Of a stretch of DNA of 64,000 nucleotides, positions 46,980-56,094 are shown piece by piece. Origin of the DNA: Anaerolineales bacterium (GTDB lineage Bacteria > Chloroflexota > Anaerolineae > Anaerolineales > UBA11858). A program made the position numbers and the translations under genes. Every line of letters starts with the position of its first letter. The stretch's first letter is position 1. Location of the stretch: NCBI GenBank assembly GCA_028278545.1, contig JANQED010000132.1:124001-188000 (forward strand), written 5' to 3'. The notes below the pieces were generated by a model that had not been told where the DNA came from, did no database searches, and saw only the letters and a list, made by a program, of their open reading frames with translations.

Positions 46980-47240
46980 ATGGAAGATGAAACCAAATCG
47001 GACGATCTTGAATTTGAAGTTACCGAACCCGTGATCATTGATCTGGGTAAACAAAAAAGAAAAAGGATCAAACGCCTGATGAAAGGGCGCGGCAGACTGT
47101 GGTTTGAAGTTGAGGATGTCATCGATGAGGTTGGTTCTATGCTCGGCGATGAGCTCGAAGGGAAAACCCTTGTGCCGCTGGTCCTGGTTTATCGGAGAAA
47201 GCCCAAACGCAGACGGGGGCGGGGCATGTTTGGATTCTAG
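46980..47240 (+). CDS. Small hypothetical protein with acidic N-terminus and basic C-terminus
   Basis: 86 residues from the ATG at 46980, chosen because AAAGGAGAG lies just upstream; the longer open frame has no ribosome binding site. The N-terminal third is acidic (MEDETKSDDLEFEVTEPV), then KQKRKRIKRLMKGRGRLWFE, a middle acidic helix (VEDVIDEVGSMLGDELEG) and a basic end (YRRKPKRRRGRGMFGF). There is no membrane segment. I do not recognise the family. It is the first gene of a four-gene operon with two UbiB-like proteins, and it may bind nucleic acid, acidic lipids or a partner protein. Confidence 0.7.
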   Translation: MEDETKSDDLEFEVTEPVIIDLGKQKRKRIKRLMKGRGRLWFEVEDVIDEVGSMLGDELEGKTLVPLVLVYRRKPKRRRGRGMFGF

Positions 47241-47272
47241 CACTCCATGAATATCGAAGAGGAGGACCGAAT

Positions 47273-47713
47273 ATGACAGAGACCACCCCAGAGGGACGCT
47301 CGGAGCCTCAATCTGACCTTCAACCTGATGTTCAGCTTGATTCGGCGAACAAGCCCATTGTGCTGAAACTTCAAAAGACGAAAAGCAAGAAGAAGAGACG
47401 CTATTCTAAGGGTCTGGAAGAAGCCCAACGCATGGAGCGTCATCTCACCCGTTCGACCCACCGCATGGCCCGCGCTGTCGAGGAAGGGATTTCGACCTAC
47501 CGCAAACGGAGCAGCCGATCTGCCCGCAGCAAGCGTGACGGCGCGATCCGTGATTTCATCCCCAATTCAGGTTTGGCGATGAGCCGTGCCATGAAGGAAG
47601 CCAGCGCAGTACCCTATGATCTGGCGCGAGCGATGAACACGCAAATCTCAAGGAAACGTCTTCGGCGTCAGCTTCGATCTGCATCGCGCACCTTGCGAAG
47701 ATGGCGCTGGTAG
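47273..47713 (+). CDS. Highly basic small hypothetical protein
   Basis: 146 residues, with an excellent ribosome binding site (GAGGAGG). About 40 acidic/polar N-terminal residues lead into LKLQKTKSKKKRRYSKGLEEAQRM. From there it is rich in Arg and Lys, with serine-arginine runs (YRKRSSRSARSKRDG) and a tail reading LRRQLRSASRTLRRWRW. No family recognised. The RS/KR character with an amphipathic middle suggests binding to membranes or nucleic acid, and the serines and threonines could be kinase targets. It belongs to the same operon as the two UbiB-like genes that follow (73-base gap). Confidence 0.7.
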   Translation: MTETTPEGRSEPQSDLQPDVQLDSANKPIVLKLQKTKSKKKRRYSKGLEEAQRMERHLTRSTHRMARAVEEGISTYRKRSSRSARSKRDGAIRDFIPNSGLAMSRAMKEASAVPYDLARAMNTQISRKRLRRQLRSASRTLRRWRW

Positions 47714-47786
47714 AGAGAAACAGGGTGTGAGCAATGCTTTGTGCCTGCTCGCGCCCTGCTTTTACATCCCCCCTGTAAGCTAGCAA

Positions 47787-49637
47787 ATGAATAGCGCCGA
47801 CGCCAATCAGCCCGCAAAACTTCACACTCGTCCGGGGGTCATGGCGAGTTTGCCCCGTCGCGAATTCATCACTTCTGAGACGACGGAAGTGACACCGCCC
47901 ATGATGCAGACGGCGGGGTTCCCGATCCGCTATACGACGGCGCTGAGCAGGCTGGTCATCTGGTGTACCTCAGGATTCTCCTACCAGATGGGGATCCTTT
48001 GGGACGCAATGCGCGGGGCGAATACTGAGTCAAGACGAGCAGACCGGCTGCGCCACATCTTCGAAAACGGTGGGGGGACTTTCAGGAAGATCGGTCGCTT
48101 ATTGGCGATGCGCATTGACCTGCTGCCCTGGGCATACTGCGTTGAATTATCGAAGATCATCGACGAGGTAGAACCCTTCGCGGTCGAAGAGGCGATTGAG
48201 ATGGTCGAAAGGGCTACCGGTCGCCCCCTGGTCGAGGTTTTCGCCCAATTCGACCCAGACCCGATCGTCTCTAACTCAGTGGCCTGCGTATACCAGGCAA
48301 TTCTGAACGATGGAAAGAAAGTAGCCGTAAAAGTCCGCCGACCGAAAATCGGCGAGCTGTTCATGGCTGATCTAAAGGCCCTCGACTGGCTGCTCGATAT
48401 GGCGGAGTTCCTAAGCATTATACGCCCGGGTTTCACGCAAAACATCCGCCGAGAACTGCGGGAGGCCATCGAGGATGAACTGAACTTTCTGCTCGAGGCC
48501 CGGCACCAAGCCCTGTTCCGGCGCGAAGCGAAGAAATCAGGCAAAAAGTTCTTCAGCGCACCAGGCGTCTATTTCGAGCTATGCAGCTCAGAGGTCATTG
48601 TTGAGGATTTTACAGCCGGCATGTGGTTGTGGGAGCTGCTCGCTGCCATCGAACAGAATGATCAAGATGCCTTAGCCCGGGCAGAACAACTGAACATCGA
48701 TCCTAAGCTGGTCGCCAAACGATTGATGTGGGTCAATTTCTGGGGCCTGGACGAACACCTGCTCTTCCGGGCAGACTTACACCCCGATGAAGTCATTGTG
48801 GGGAAAAATAGCCGGCTCACTTTCATCGACTTCAGCTCCGTAGGCGCGTTGAGCAGCGAGAAACGCCAGGCCATGCAGCAGACCATGTTATACGCCTGGA
48901 AGAGAGACCCTCTCGAAATGGCGCAAGCCTCTATGGTGCTGCTGGAGCCCTTGCCCCCTCTCGACACCATCCAATTCACTAAAGACTTAGAAGCTAACTA
49001 CTGGCAATTCTTGTACGCCATCGAGAGCAAACATATCGAGTGGTGGGAGCGCACTTCAGCGCGTTTGTGGTTGGGCTTCGTGAAAGTGGCCCGCGAACAC
49101 AACGTCACCATGAACATCCATGTGCTGCGTTTGATCCGCGCCTGTCTGCTCAACGACACCATCGCCGCGCGCCTGCACCCCAAAATCGATCATGTCCGGG
49201 AGTACCAGAAGTTTTCCAGATTTCGTGCCAAACGAGCCCGGGAACGCGTGGAAGAACGCCTGGCACAGCAACTCCAAGATGGCATCGATGGCCGAGTCTA
49301 TTTGCAAATCGAAGAACTCACTGACACCAGCGAGCGCCTGTTCCGTCAGCTACAACGGGTGCTATCGACACCTGTGCTCAAGTTCAACGCTGTCCTGGAT
49401 AAATCTGTATACTCCCTCTCTATCTTGTTCAGACTCATGGGCCACCTGCTCCTGATCACTTTCGCGGCACTAGGGATCACTTATGTGTGGGGGTGGATCG
49501 TTCACCAACAACCGATCGACTTCTCAAACGCCTTCGTCATGGTGCTTTCAAATCAGGCATATCTGATCATCCTTCTATTCGTGTTGATCATCAATATCCG
49601 CATGATCCTGTTCCGCCTGGGCGATAAAGATGTGTAG
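47787..49637 (+). CDS. UbiB/ABC1-type kinase-like membrane protein, degenerate copy
   Basis: 616 residues. Strongly similar to the next gene over the whole kinase-like domain, with two C-terminal membrane helices (about 545-615). The lysine of VAVKVRRP is kept (Lys182), but key motifs are altered: KxGQ reads KIGR (101-104), the Ala-rich loop reads VSNSVACVY, HxDPHxxN reads RADLHPDE (328-335, metal-binding Asn replaced by Glu) and DFG reads DFS (348-350). This makes a pseudokinase likely. No clear ribosome binding site at 47787; an ATG at 47841 is an alternative. Probably partners the active paralogue. Confidence 0.85.
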   Translation: MNSADANQPAKLHTRPGVMASLPRREFITSETTEVTPPMMQTAGFPIRYTTALSRLVIWCTSGFSYQMGILWDAMRGANTESRRADRLRHIFENGGGTFRKIGRLLAMRIDLLPWAYCVELSKIIDEVEPFAVEEAIEMVERATGRPLVEVFAQFDPDPIVSNSVACVYQAILNDGKKVAVKVRRPKIGELFMADLKALDWLLDMAEFLSIIRPGFTQNIRRELREAIEDELNFLLEARHQALFRREAKKSGKKFFSAPGVYFELCSSEVIVEDFTAGMWLWELLAAIEQNDQDALARAEQLNIDPKLVAKRLMWVNFWGLDEHLLFRADLHPDEVIVGKNSRLTFIDFSSVGALSSEKRQAMQQTMLYAWKRDPLEMAQASMVLLEPLPPLDTIQFTKDLEANYWQFLYAIESKHIEWWERTSARLWLGFVKVAREHNVTMNIHVLRLIRACLLNDTIAARLHPKIDHVREYQKFSRFRAKRARERVEERLAQQLQDGIDGRVYLQIEELTDTSERLFRQLQRVLSTPVLKFNAVLDKSVYSLSILFRLMGHLLLITFAALGITYVWGWIVHQQPIDFSNAFVMVLSNQAYLIILLFVLIINIRMILFRLGDKDV

Positions 49638-49653
49638 TGGTAAGCATTTGACG

Positions 49654-51633
49654 ATGAGCATTTCAACCGACGAAAACAGCCGCCCCAAAATGCGCAAGCG
49701 CACAAAAAAGGCCACGATTAAGGGCCTCAAAGACTGGCGCGAGCTGCGGGGTGAATCCATTGAAAGCGGAAATGGGGCCGACGCCCGAGGCAGTGAGGGC
49801 ACCAACGGCAGCGAGCGCAGCCTCGAAGACGTGATCACCAGCATCTCCAGACGAGATATCAGCTCTCAGGCGATCAGCGATGTCTCTTTACCCGTCGTCG
49901 AGGCGCTAACTTTCAAAACCAGTCGTTTCAAAGCCCTAGGGCGTTTGTTCATCTGGCTTTTAATGATCCTTTTCTTCCTTGGGGGAAACCTTTGGGACCG
50001 TTTGCGGCGCAGGGATAGCGAAGCGCGCCGGGCGGTTCGTCTCAGGCGAGCTTTCGAGAAGGCCGGAGGCACCTTTATCAAGTTCGGCCAACAAATGGCG
50101 ATGCGCATCGACCTGCTGCCCTGGGCGTACACCGTTGAACTCTCCAAAATGCTAGACCGCGTGCCGCCCTTCCCTCTCGAGCAGGCTCTCGAGATCATCG
50201 AACGCACCAACGGTCAGTCCTGGCAAGAGATCTTCGCCATCTTCGATCCGGATCCCATCGGTTCAGCCTCGATCGCCAACGTATACCAAGCCATCTTGAA
50301 GAATGGAGAAAAAGTAGCCGTCAAGGTCCGTCGCCCCGGCATTGGTGAGCTTTTCATGGCCGATTTCAAGGTCTTCGACTGGCTGCTCGACCTGGCAGAA
50401 TTTCTGACCCTGGTTCGCCCGGGATATAGCCAGAACATCCGGCGCGAATTTCAAAACACCCTGCTAGAAGAATTAAACTTCGTTCAAGAAGCGCGCTTTC
50501 AAGATATGTTCCGGCGCAGCGCCAAAAGAACTGGCAAAGGCTTCTTCACAGCTCCGCGCATATACTTCGAATACAGCAACCAGGAAGTGATCGTCCAAAA
50601 ACATACTGCCGGAATGTGGCTCTGGGAGATCATGGCTGGTGTAGAACAACGAAACCTCGCAGCCCTCTCCAGGATGCGAGAACTGAACATCGATCCTCGG
50701 AAGGTCGCCCAACGTCTTCTTTGGGTGAATTACTGGGGCATGCAGGAGAACCTGATCTTCCATGCTGACCCCCATCCAGCCAATGTGATCGTCCGGCGCA
50801 ACGCTAAGCTGACCTTCATCGATTTTGGCTCATGTGGATCATTCAACCGCGAACAGCGCCTGGGGCTGGAGCTGACCGCAATGGCCTCTGGGGAGAATGA
50901 CGCCGAAGGCATGGCCCGCGGCACACTGAAACTCTTCGAACCGCTGCCCCCCCTGGATGTGAAAGAGTTATTCCAAGAGGCGGAGGCAGAATACACGCGG
51001 GTGTTGACGATCTTCAAAAGCAAGCATGAGCACACCGCTTGGTGGGAACGAACCTCCGTCAGGCAGTGGATGAGCTTTTTCAAGTTTTCGCGTGATCATA
51101 ACATCCCGGTGGCGATCCACACCCTGAGGATGATCCGGGCAACATTACTCTACGACACAGTAGCCGTTCGCATTTGCAAGGAAGTAGATCGGTTCGAAGA
51201 ATATCTCCGCTTCCGTAGGTTTAGAGAGAAGCAAGCCAAGAAACGCGTCACCAAGAACATCGAAAATCAGTTCAGGCGCGGTCTGGATGATGCCGTTTTT
51301 CTAAGATTAGAAGAGGTCGCTAAAACGGGCGAAAAACTGCTCTATCGTACGCAAAGCTTCCTTGGCTCCCCCATGTTCAACTTCAGCTCCCTGGTAGGCA
51401 AGTGGGTATTCACGGCCTCTTTGACCATCAAGTTCATCAGCCGAGTGCTGCTGATCACATTGTTAGGGGCTTTCATAGCCGCCAGCGTTCACCTGCTTCG
51501 CGGCCTTGATCTACAACTCACACAGATCATAAAAGAAGTGCTCAGCAACCGATTCTATCTGGCTCTTTTGGTGATCCTGCTGGTAACCAACATCCGGCAC
51601 ATCTTATTTAGGCTGCGCGATCAGGAAGTTTGA
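49654..51633 (+). CDS. UbiB/ABC1-type atypical kinase, membrane-anchored
   Basis: Start placed at the ATG at 49654; the frame opens earlier at 49630, inside the previous gene's end. About 659 residues. A basic, Ser/Thr-rich N-terminal tail of 90 residues and a short hydrophobic helix (about 97-112) precede the UbiB domain: KFGQ (143-146), GSASIANVYQA, VAVK (Lys224), HADPHPAN (370-377) and DFG (390-392), all intact. Two C-terminal membrane helices follow (about 590-655). UbiB proteins are ATPases/kinases tied to lipid (often isoprenoid quinone) metabolism. No quinone genes are near; the neighbours are lipid acylation and export genes. Confidence 0.9.
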   Translation: MSISTDENSRPKMRKRTKKATIKGLKDWRELRGESIESGNGADARGSEGTNGSERSLEDVITSISRRDISSQAISDVSLPVVEALTFKTSRFKALGRLFIWLLMILFFLGGNLWDRLRRRDSEARRAVRLRRAFEKAGGTFIKFGQQMAMRIDLLPWAYTVELSKMLDRVPPFPLEQALEIIERTNGQSWQEIFAIFDPDPIGSASIANVYQAILKNGEKVAVKVRRPGIGELFMADFKVFDWLLDLAEFLTLVRPGYSQNIRREFQNTLLEELNFVQEARFQDMFRRSAKRTGKGFFTAPRIYFEYSNQEVIVQKHTAGMWLWEIMAGVEQRNLAALSRMRELNIDPRKVAQRLLWVNYWGMQENLIFHADPHPANVIVRRNAKLTFIDFGSCGSFNREQRLGLELTAMASGENDAEGMARGTLKLFEPLPPLDVKELFQEAEAEYTRVLTIFKSKHEHTAWWERTSVRQWMSFFKFSRDHNIPVAIHTLRMIRATLLYDTVAVRICKEVDRFEEYLRFRRFREKQAKKRVTKNIENQFRRGLDDAVFLRLEEVAKTGEKLLYRTQSFLGSPMFNFSSLVGKWVFTASLTIKFISRVLLITLLGAFIAASVHLLRGLDLQLTQIIKEVLSNRFYLALLVILLVTNIRHILFRLRDQEV

Positions 51634-51659
51634 GAAGAGACCGAATCGGTTTTGCGCAA

Positions 51660-52529
51660 TCAGGCTTGCACAAAAGTACCGTTGCGCAAGTCGATGAAGG
51701 CCTGCTGGATCTCTTCTTGAGTATTCATCACAAACGGGCCATAAGGAACGATGGGCTCCTGGAAGGGAGCACCTGCCATGAGCATAAACCTGACCGGTGA
51801 ATCTACCCCTGTTTGTACGACTACCTGGTCACCATCATCAAAAACAACCATGGATACCGCCTCGATGAACTCTTCAGGCCCATCCCCTTCAGCACCAAAA
51901 CGCCCCTTCCCTTCGAAGATATAGGCAACAGCGCTGTGCCCAGGTGATACTGAGAACTGCATCTCCAAGTCAGGCTCGAGGGTCACATCCATGTATAGCG
52001 GTCGGGCAGCAATCTCGGTCACGGGGCCGGTAACGCCATCATACTCACCCGCAACAACACGAACCTTCATGCCATCTCTTTCCAGTGTTGGGATGCTATC
52101 GGCGATGACTTCCTGATAACGCGGCTGACTCATCTTCTGCGCCGCAGGCAAGTTGACCCACAACTGAAAACCATTAATGACACCATCGGGGCCGCGCTGG
52201 GGCATCTCTTCGTGCATAATGCCGCGGCCGCTGGTCATCCATTGCACATCGCCAGGGCCAATGACCCCCATATTGCCGAGACTATCGCGATGGCGAACGT
52301 TACCCTCCAGCATATACGTCACCGTTTCGATGCCGCGATGTGGATGGGTAGGAAAACCGACCGGAGGGCCTTGAATGGGATCGTTGAAGGCGAAATGGTC
52401 GAAGAGCAGGAATGGGTCGTACAGGTTTTCCCGGCTGGGGCCAAAGGAGCGCAACAGCCGCACTCCCGCGCCTTCGATGACCATTTGTGGCCTGATCAAT
52501 TGTTTCACTTTTCGAGGTTGCCTGTCCAT
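51660..52529 (-). CDS. Pirin family protein
   Basis: A 289-residue bicupin of the pirin family: LLFDHFAFNDPIQGPPVGFP, then THPHRGIETVTYMLEG (metal-binding histidines), HRDSLGNMGVIGPGDVQWMT and GRGIMHEEMPQ. The C-terminal cupin has GHSAVAYIFEGKGRFG and LMAGAPFQEPIVPYGPFVMN. Some pirins oxidise quercetin; others act as regulators, so the role here is open. It converges on the UbiB operon with 26 bases between. Complete. Confidence 0.92.
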   Translation of the reverse strand: MDRQPRKVKQLIRPQMVIEGAGVRLLRSFGPSRENLYDPFLLFDHFAFNDPIQGPPVGFPTHPHRGIETVTYMLEGNVRHRDSLGNMGVIGPGDVQWMTSGRGIMHEEMPQRGPDGVINGFQLWVNLPAAQKMSQPRYQEVIADSIPTLERDGMKVRVVAGEYDGVTGPVTEIAARPLYMDVTLEPDLEMQFSVSPGHSAVAYIFEGKGRFGAEGDGPEEFIEAVSMVVFDDGDQVVVQTGVDSPVRFMLMAGAPFQEPIVPYGPFVMNTQEEIQQAFIDLRNGTFVQA

Positions 52530-52716
52530 AACAAAAATTCCTGTGCCTAATCGGATAATGTTTATCTTATTCTACCCTAACCAGACAACAGGAAACCAAT
52601 ATTGTTTACCTTTTGTGGTAAAGCAAAAGACTTGGGGAGCGTAAAATCAGACTCAGTTGAAGCTTTATGAGCCGGAACTGACTTTCAGCATCACTTTGTC
52701 AATACAGATACTCGAT

Positions 52717-53466
52717 TTAATTCTCTAAGAGCAGTTCCGCCATTCTCGCCGGCTTCCAATCCACCACGATAGTGCCGTCGATATCAAATGTCGGGGTAAC
52801 CAGGTTGCCATCGGCCCACTTACGCACCTGATAGGCCGCATGTTTGTTGAGGACTACGTCCACTTCTTGAAACTCGATCTGGTTCTCCGAGAACCAAACT
52901 CGCGCCTTGCGGCAACCCGGACACCAGCTATTGCAGTACATCACCACACCGCCCTGGGGAAGTTCTTCATAAGCTGTTTCCTGAGCGGGGGCTTTCGATG
53001 CAACGTCAGGGTCGATACGCGCCAATTCAGCAAACAGCACTTCGTTGCTGGGCTGTTTGTCGATATCGTGGATATCGATATATTGGATGACACCTTCTTT
53101 ATCAATGATGAAGATCGCGCGTTCAGATTTGCCATCTGAGCGCAGAACGCCATATTGCTCCGCAACCTCGCCATGGGGCCAAAAATCGCTCAACAGCGGA
53201 TAGGATATCTCATTGAGGCTTTCAGCCCAAGCCTGTAAACAGGGTACGTGATCAACGCTGATGCCCAGAACCTGGACATTCATCTCCGTGAACTTGGCGT
53301 ATTCAGCCTCGTACGACGGAATCTGACCCGTTCATATGGGGGTCCAGGCCAAAGGGAAAAAAGCGAGCACAACGGTCTTGCCCTGCAAGTCGCTGAGCCG
53401 CACATCTGTGTTCAAATGGCTAGGAAGTTCGAAATCAGGCGCACTATCGCCAACTCTTAAAATCAT
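52717..53466 (-). CDS. Selenocysteine-type peroxiredoxin fused to a glutaredoxin domain (in-frame UGA)
   Basis: Reading minus from the ATG at 53466 (ribosome binding site AGGAG), the frame runs LRVGDSAPDFELPSHLN, then FFPLAWTPI-UGA-TGQIPSYEAEY, and continues without another stop to 52717. The UGA (53332-53334, codon 45) falls exactly where peroxiredoxins have the peroxidatic cysteine (TPxC), so it is almost certainly read as selenocysteine. A conventional caller would start at 53283 and lose the active site. A possible resolving Cys76 is in HVPCLQAW. From about residue 172 a glutaredoxin-like domain carries CPGC (182-185) and could reduce the peroxidase domain. Full length 249 residues. It would remove peroxides in the cytoplasm. 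A point mutation or sequence error is the alternative. Confidence 0.85.
53296..53319 (-). promoter_or_regulatory. Candidate bacterial SECIS hairpin
   Basis: On the mRNA, 13-36 bases after the UGA, GUCGUA can pair with UACGCC (four pairs, a U-C mismatch, one more pair), leaving a loop CGAGGCUGAA with G at its second position. The distance fits the usual 16-37 base window for bacterial SECIS loops. The stem is short, so this is tentative. Confidence 0.4.
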
Positions 53467-53723
53467 AGTCGTGGGTCTCCTTTCATCTCACCCACATATT
53501 ATTCATATTCAACCGAAAAAAGCAACCCCTTCCTTCAAACCATTCACGACCTGCTTAAGATCGCGTGCAATCATTTACCGCAAAGTGCACAAAGCTCGCA
53601 GAGATTTTTAAGATTTTCTCAGCGTCCCCATGGGCCGCACAGCGTTTGTGGCCCTAGCGGCGAAACCACTTTGCTCACCTCAGCAAGACGTCCGATGAAA
53701 CGGAGCTGCCTTCACCAAAGATA
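53467..53723. other. Spacer between metA and the peroxiredoxin gene
   Basis: 257 bases with no supported gene. GGGCC...GGCCC (about 53632-53656) can form a hairpin with eight pairs including a G-U, but no T-run follows it on the minus strand. The CGCACAG/TTTGTGGCCC wording is shared with the spacer at 28470-28490. Confidence 0.35.
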
Positions 53724-54656
53724 TCAAATGCCCCCCTCCTCCGGTATGCTCTGGATATCGTAAGGCGTGCGCTGATAAACATAGTAATTCAACCAATTAG
53801 AATACAGCAAGTGGGCGTGCCCACGCCATTGTACGAAGGGAGGCTTGCTGGGGTCATCGTGGAGAAAGTAATTACGCGGCGGTTCGACGGTGATCCCTTT
53901 TCCAACATCACGTTCGTATTCGTGTTTCAAGGTCAGTGGTTCATATTCTGAGTGCCCAGTCACATAGACCTGCCTGCGATCTTTGGAGACAACGATATAG
54001 ACCCCGGCATCATCGGAGACAGACAAGATATCCAGGTCTGGGACTTTCTCAATATCTTCCCGACGTATCTCAGTATATCGGGAATGTGGCGCGTAGAATA
54101 GATCGTCAAAGCCGCGTAGAAGCATGGTATGCCGCCTCAAGACGCGATGCTTGAACACCCCAGAGACCTTTTGCGGGATGGCATATTTGGGAATACCATG
54201 CCGGTGATAAAGCCCCGCCTGGGCGGCCCAACAAATGTTAAACGTCGAGAACACATGGGTATCGGACCAATCGAAAATCGCCTTGAGCTCCTGCCAGTAA
54301 TCAACATCTTCGAACGCCAGATGCTCCACGGGAGCCCCGGTGACTACCAATCCATCAAACTTCTCATCTCTGATTTCATCGAAATAACGGTAATGAGCCA
54401 GCAAGTGCTCAGCCGGGGTATTCACCGCCTGGTGAGAGCTTGTGTGAAGCAGCGTGACCTCTACCTGCAAAGCGGTATTGGCCAACAGGCGCAGGAGCTG
54501 GGTCTCGGTGGCGATCTTGGTCGGCATCAGGTTTAGAATGGCGATCCTCAAAGCGCGGATATCCTGGGAGAGGGCGCGCGTTTCCTTCATCACAAAGATG
54601 TTTTCACTTTCCAAAACGGCTTTGGCAGGTAGAGATTCAGGGATGATTACGGGCAT
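53724..54656 (-). CDS. metA: Homoserine O-acyltransferase, predicted acetyl-CoA specific
   Basis: A 310-residue MetA-family enzyme. Nucleophile Cys142 ([13 protein letters not shown]), His235 and Glu237 (GHSEYE) form the catalytic set. The residue that sets acyl donor choice is Glu111 ([10 protein letters not shown]). Family work shows Glu here favours acetyl-CoA and Gly favours succinyl-CoA, so the product is predicted to be O-acetylhomoserine. This agrees with the partner gene metY, ten bases upstream in the same transcript, which uses O-acetylhomoserine. Confidence 0.95.
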   Translation of the reverse strand: MPVIIPESLPAKAVLESENIFVMKETRALSQDIRALRIAILNLMPTKIATETQLLRLLANTALQVEVTLLHTSSHQAVNTPAEHLLAHYRYFDEIRDEKFDGLVVTGAPVEHLAFEDVDYWQELKAIFDWSDTHVFSTFNICWAAQAGLYHRHGIPKYAIPQKVSGVFKHRVLRRHTMLLRGFDDLFYAPHSRYTEIRREDIEKVPDLDILSVSDDAGVYIVVSKDRRQVYVTGHSEYEPLTLKHEYERDVGKGITVEPPRNYFLHDDPSKPPFVQWRGHAHLLYSNWLNYYVYQRTPYDIQSIPEEGGI

Positions 54657-54666
54657 GAGGCTCTCC

Positions 54667-55953
54667 TTATGAGAGTGCTTGATCCAGATCCCAGAGAATG
54701 TCGGCGATATCCTCGATACCGACGCTCAGGCGGATGAAATCTGGCGAGACGCCGGCGCGGGCGAGCTGCTCCTCGGAGAGCTGGCTGTGAGTTGTGCTGG
54801 CGGGGTGGATCGCCAGGCTATGACTGTCCCCAACGTTGGCCAGATGGGTGATCAATTGCAAATTGTCGATGAATCTGGCGCCCGCTTCCCTGCCTCCCTT
54901 GACTCCAAACCCCAGCACGCCCCCCGCGCCTCCCGGGAGATATTTTCGCGCCTTCTGATAATCAGGGTGGCTCGGTAAGCCGGGATAGGTCACCCAACTG
55001 ACGTTAGGATGGCCTTCCAAAAATGCCGCCACCTGCAGGGCGTTCTGGACGTGGCGCTCCATGCGTAAACTGAGGGTCTCTAATCCCTGAGTAAGCAGCC
55101 AGGAATTGAAAGGGGCCTGGCAGGCGCCAATATCCCGCAGGATTTGCGCCCGGGCCTTGGTGATGAAAGCCAATTCGCCCAAATCGGCATACACCAGGCC
55201 ATGATAACCTGGGTCAGGGGTGGTGAAATTTGGGAAGCGCTCACTGGCCGCCCAATCAAATCTCCCACCATCGACCAGCACGCCCCCGATGGTGGTACCG
55301 TGCCCGCCAATGAATTTGGTCGCAGAATGCACCACGATGTCTGCACCCCATTCGAATGGCCGGCAGAGATAGGGTGTAGCGAACGTGTTATCGATCACCA
55401 CTGGGATACCGTACTCCTGAGCTATCTCCGATACTTCCTCAAATGGGAAGACATTGATGCGCGGGTTTCCCAGGGTCTCACCCCAGATCATTTTCGTATT
55501 CGGTTTGATCGCCCGGCGGAAGTTTTCTGGATCGCCAGGGTCTACGAAGGTGGTCTCGATGCCAATGCGCGGGAAAGTATAGTGAAACTGGCTGATCGTA
55601 CCTCCATAAAGTGTTGAGGCAGAAACGATATGATCCCCCGCACTGCACAGGGTGAGCACAATTATGGTCTGAGCGGCATGACCCGAGCTGGCTGCCAGGG
55701 CACCAGAACCACCTTCGAGGTCCGCCATGCGCTTCTCGAAGACATCGCTGGTGGGATTCATAATCCGGGTGTAGATATTGCCCTGTTCTTCCAATGAGAA
55801 CAACCGCGCCGCGTAATCCGTGCTCTCAAAGACATAGGATGACGTCTGATATATCGGCACCACGCTGGAACCAGTGGTAGGGTCCGGCCCCTGTCCGGCG
55901 TGCAACTGGCGGGTATCGAAACCGAATTGGCGTTCTGAAGTTTTGGGTGACAT
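54667..55953 (-). CDS. metY: O-acetylhomoserine sulfhydrylase
   Basis: A 428-residue PLP enzyme of the Cys/Met metabolism family: [53 protein letters not shown] and the PLP lysine Lys213 in [11 protein letters not shown], then the long insert GGRFDW...[18 protein letters not shown] typical of MetY. It makes homocysteine from O-acetylhomoserine and sulfide. First gene of metY-metA; the mRNA leader contains a terminator (56025-56086), so expression is probably controlled by attenuation. Confidence 0.95.
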   Translation of the reverse strand: MSPKTSERQFGFDTRQLHAGQGPDPTTGSSVVPIYQTSSYVFESTDYAARLFSLEEQGNIYTRIMNPTSDVFEKRMADLEGGSGALAASSGHAAQTIIVLTLCSAGDHIVSASTLYGGTISQFHYTFPRIGIETTFVDPGDPENFRRAIKPNTKMIWGETLGNPRINVFPFEEVSEIAQEYGIPVVIDNTFATPYLCRPFEWGADIVVHSATKFIGGHGTTIGGVLVDGGRFDWAASERFPNFTTPDPGYHGLVYADLGELAFITKARAQILRDIGACQAPFNSWLLTQGLETLSLRMERHVQNALQVAAFLEGHPNVSWVTYPGLPSHPDYQKARKYLPGGAGGVLGFGVKGGREAGARFIDNLQLITHLANVGDSHSLAIHPASTTHSQLSEEQLARAGVSPDFIRLSVGIEDIADILWDLDQALS

Positions 55954-56024
55954 GTTGAGTTCCTCCGGGCTATATAAAATGATGAGAATTACGACCAGTT
56001 CGAGCGAATTACGCTCCCTGGCAC

Positions 56025-56086
56025 AAAAAAGCGGCGGACAGCCATCTCGAAATCCATTTGGATTTTGCGGGAAAGCTGTCCGCCGC
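56025..56086 (-). terminator. Strong intrinsic terminator in the metY leader
   Basis: A perfect 12-pair stem: GCGGCGGACAGC (56031-56042) with GCTGTCCGCCGC (56075-56086). An inner AAATCC/GGATTT hairpin (56050-56055, 56060-56065) sits in the loop, and on the minus strand a run of six U follows directly. It faces metY and ends about 70 bases before its start. There is no other minus-strand gene upstream, so it must act as an attenuator. Confidence 0.88.
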
Positions 56087-56094
56087 CTTGCAGG

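Noticed and set aside
47981..48544. 187-codon minus-strand frame
   Set aside because: Antisense to the first UbiB gene; composition rich in Ser and Arg as expected for a shadow frame.
53283..53466. Reading the peroxiredoxin as a pseudogene or as a shorter protein starting at 53283
   Set aside because: The UGA sits exactly on the catalytic cysteine codon, everything else is intact, and a ribosome binding site supports the upstream start.
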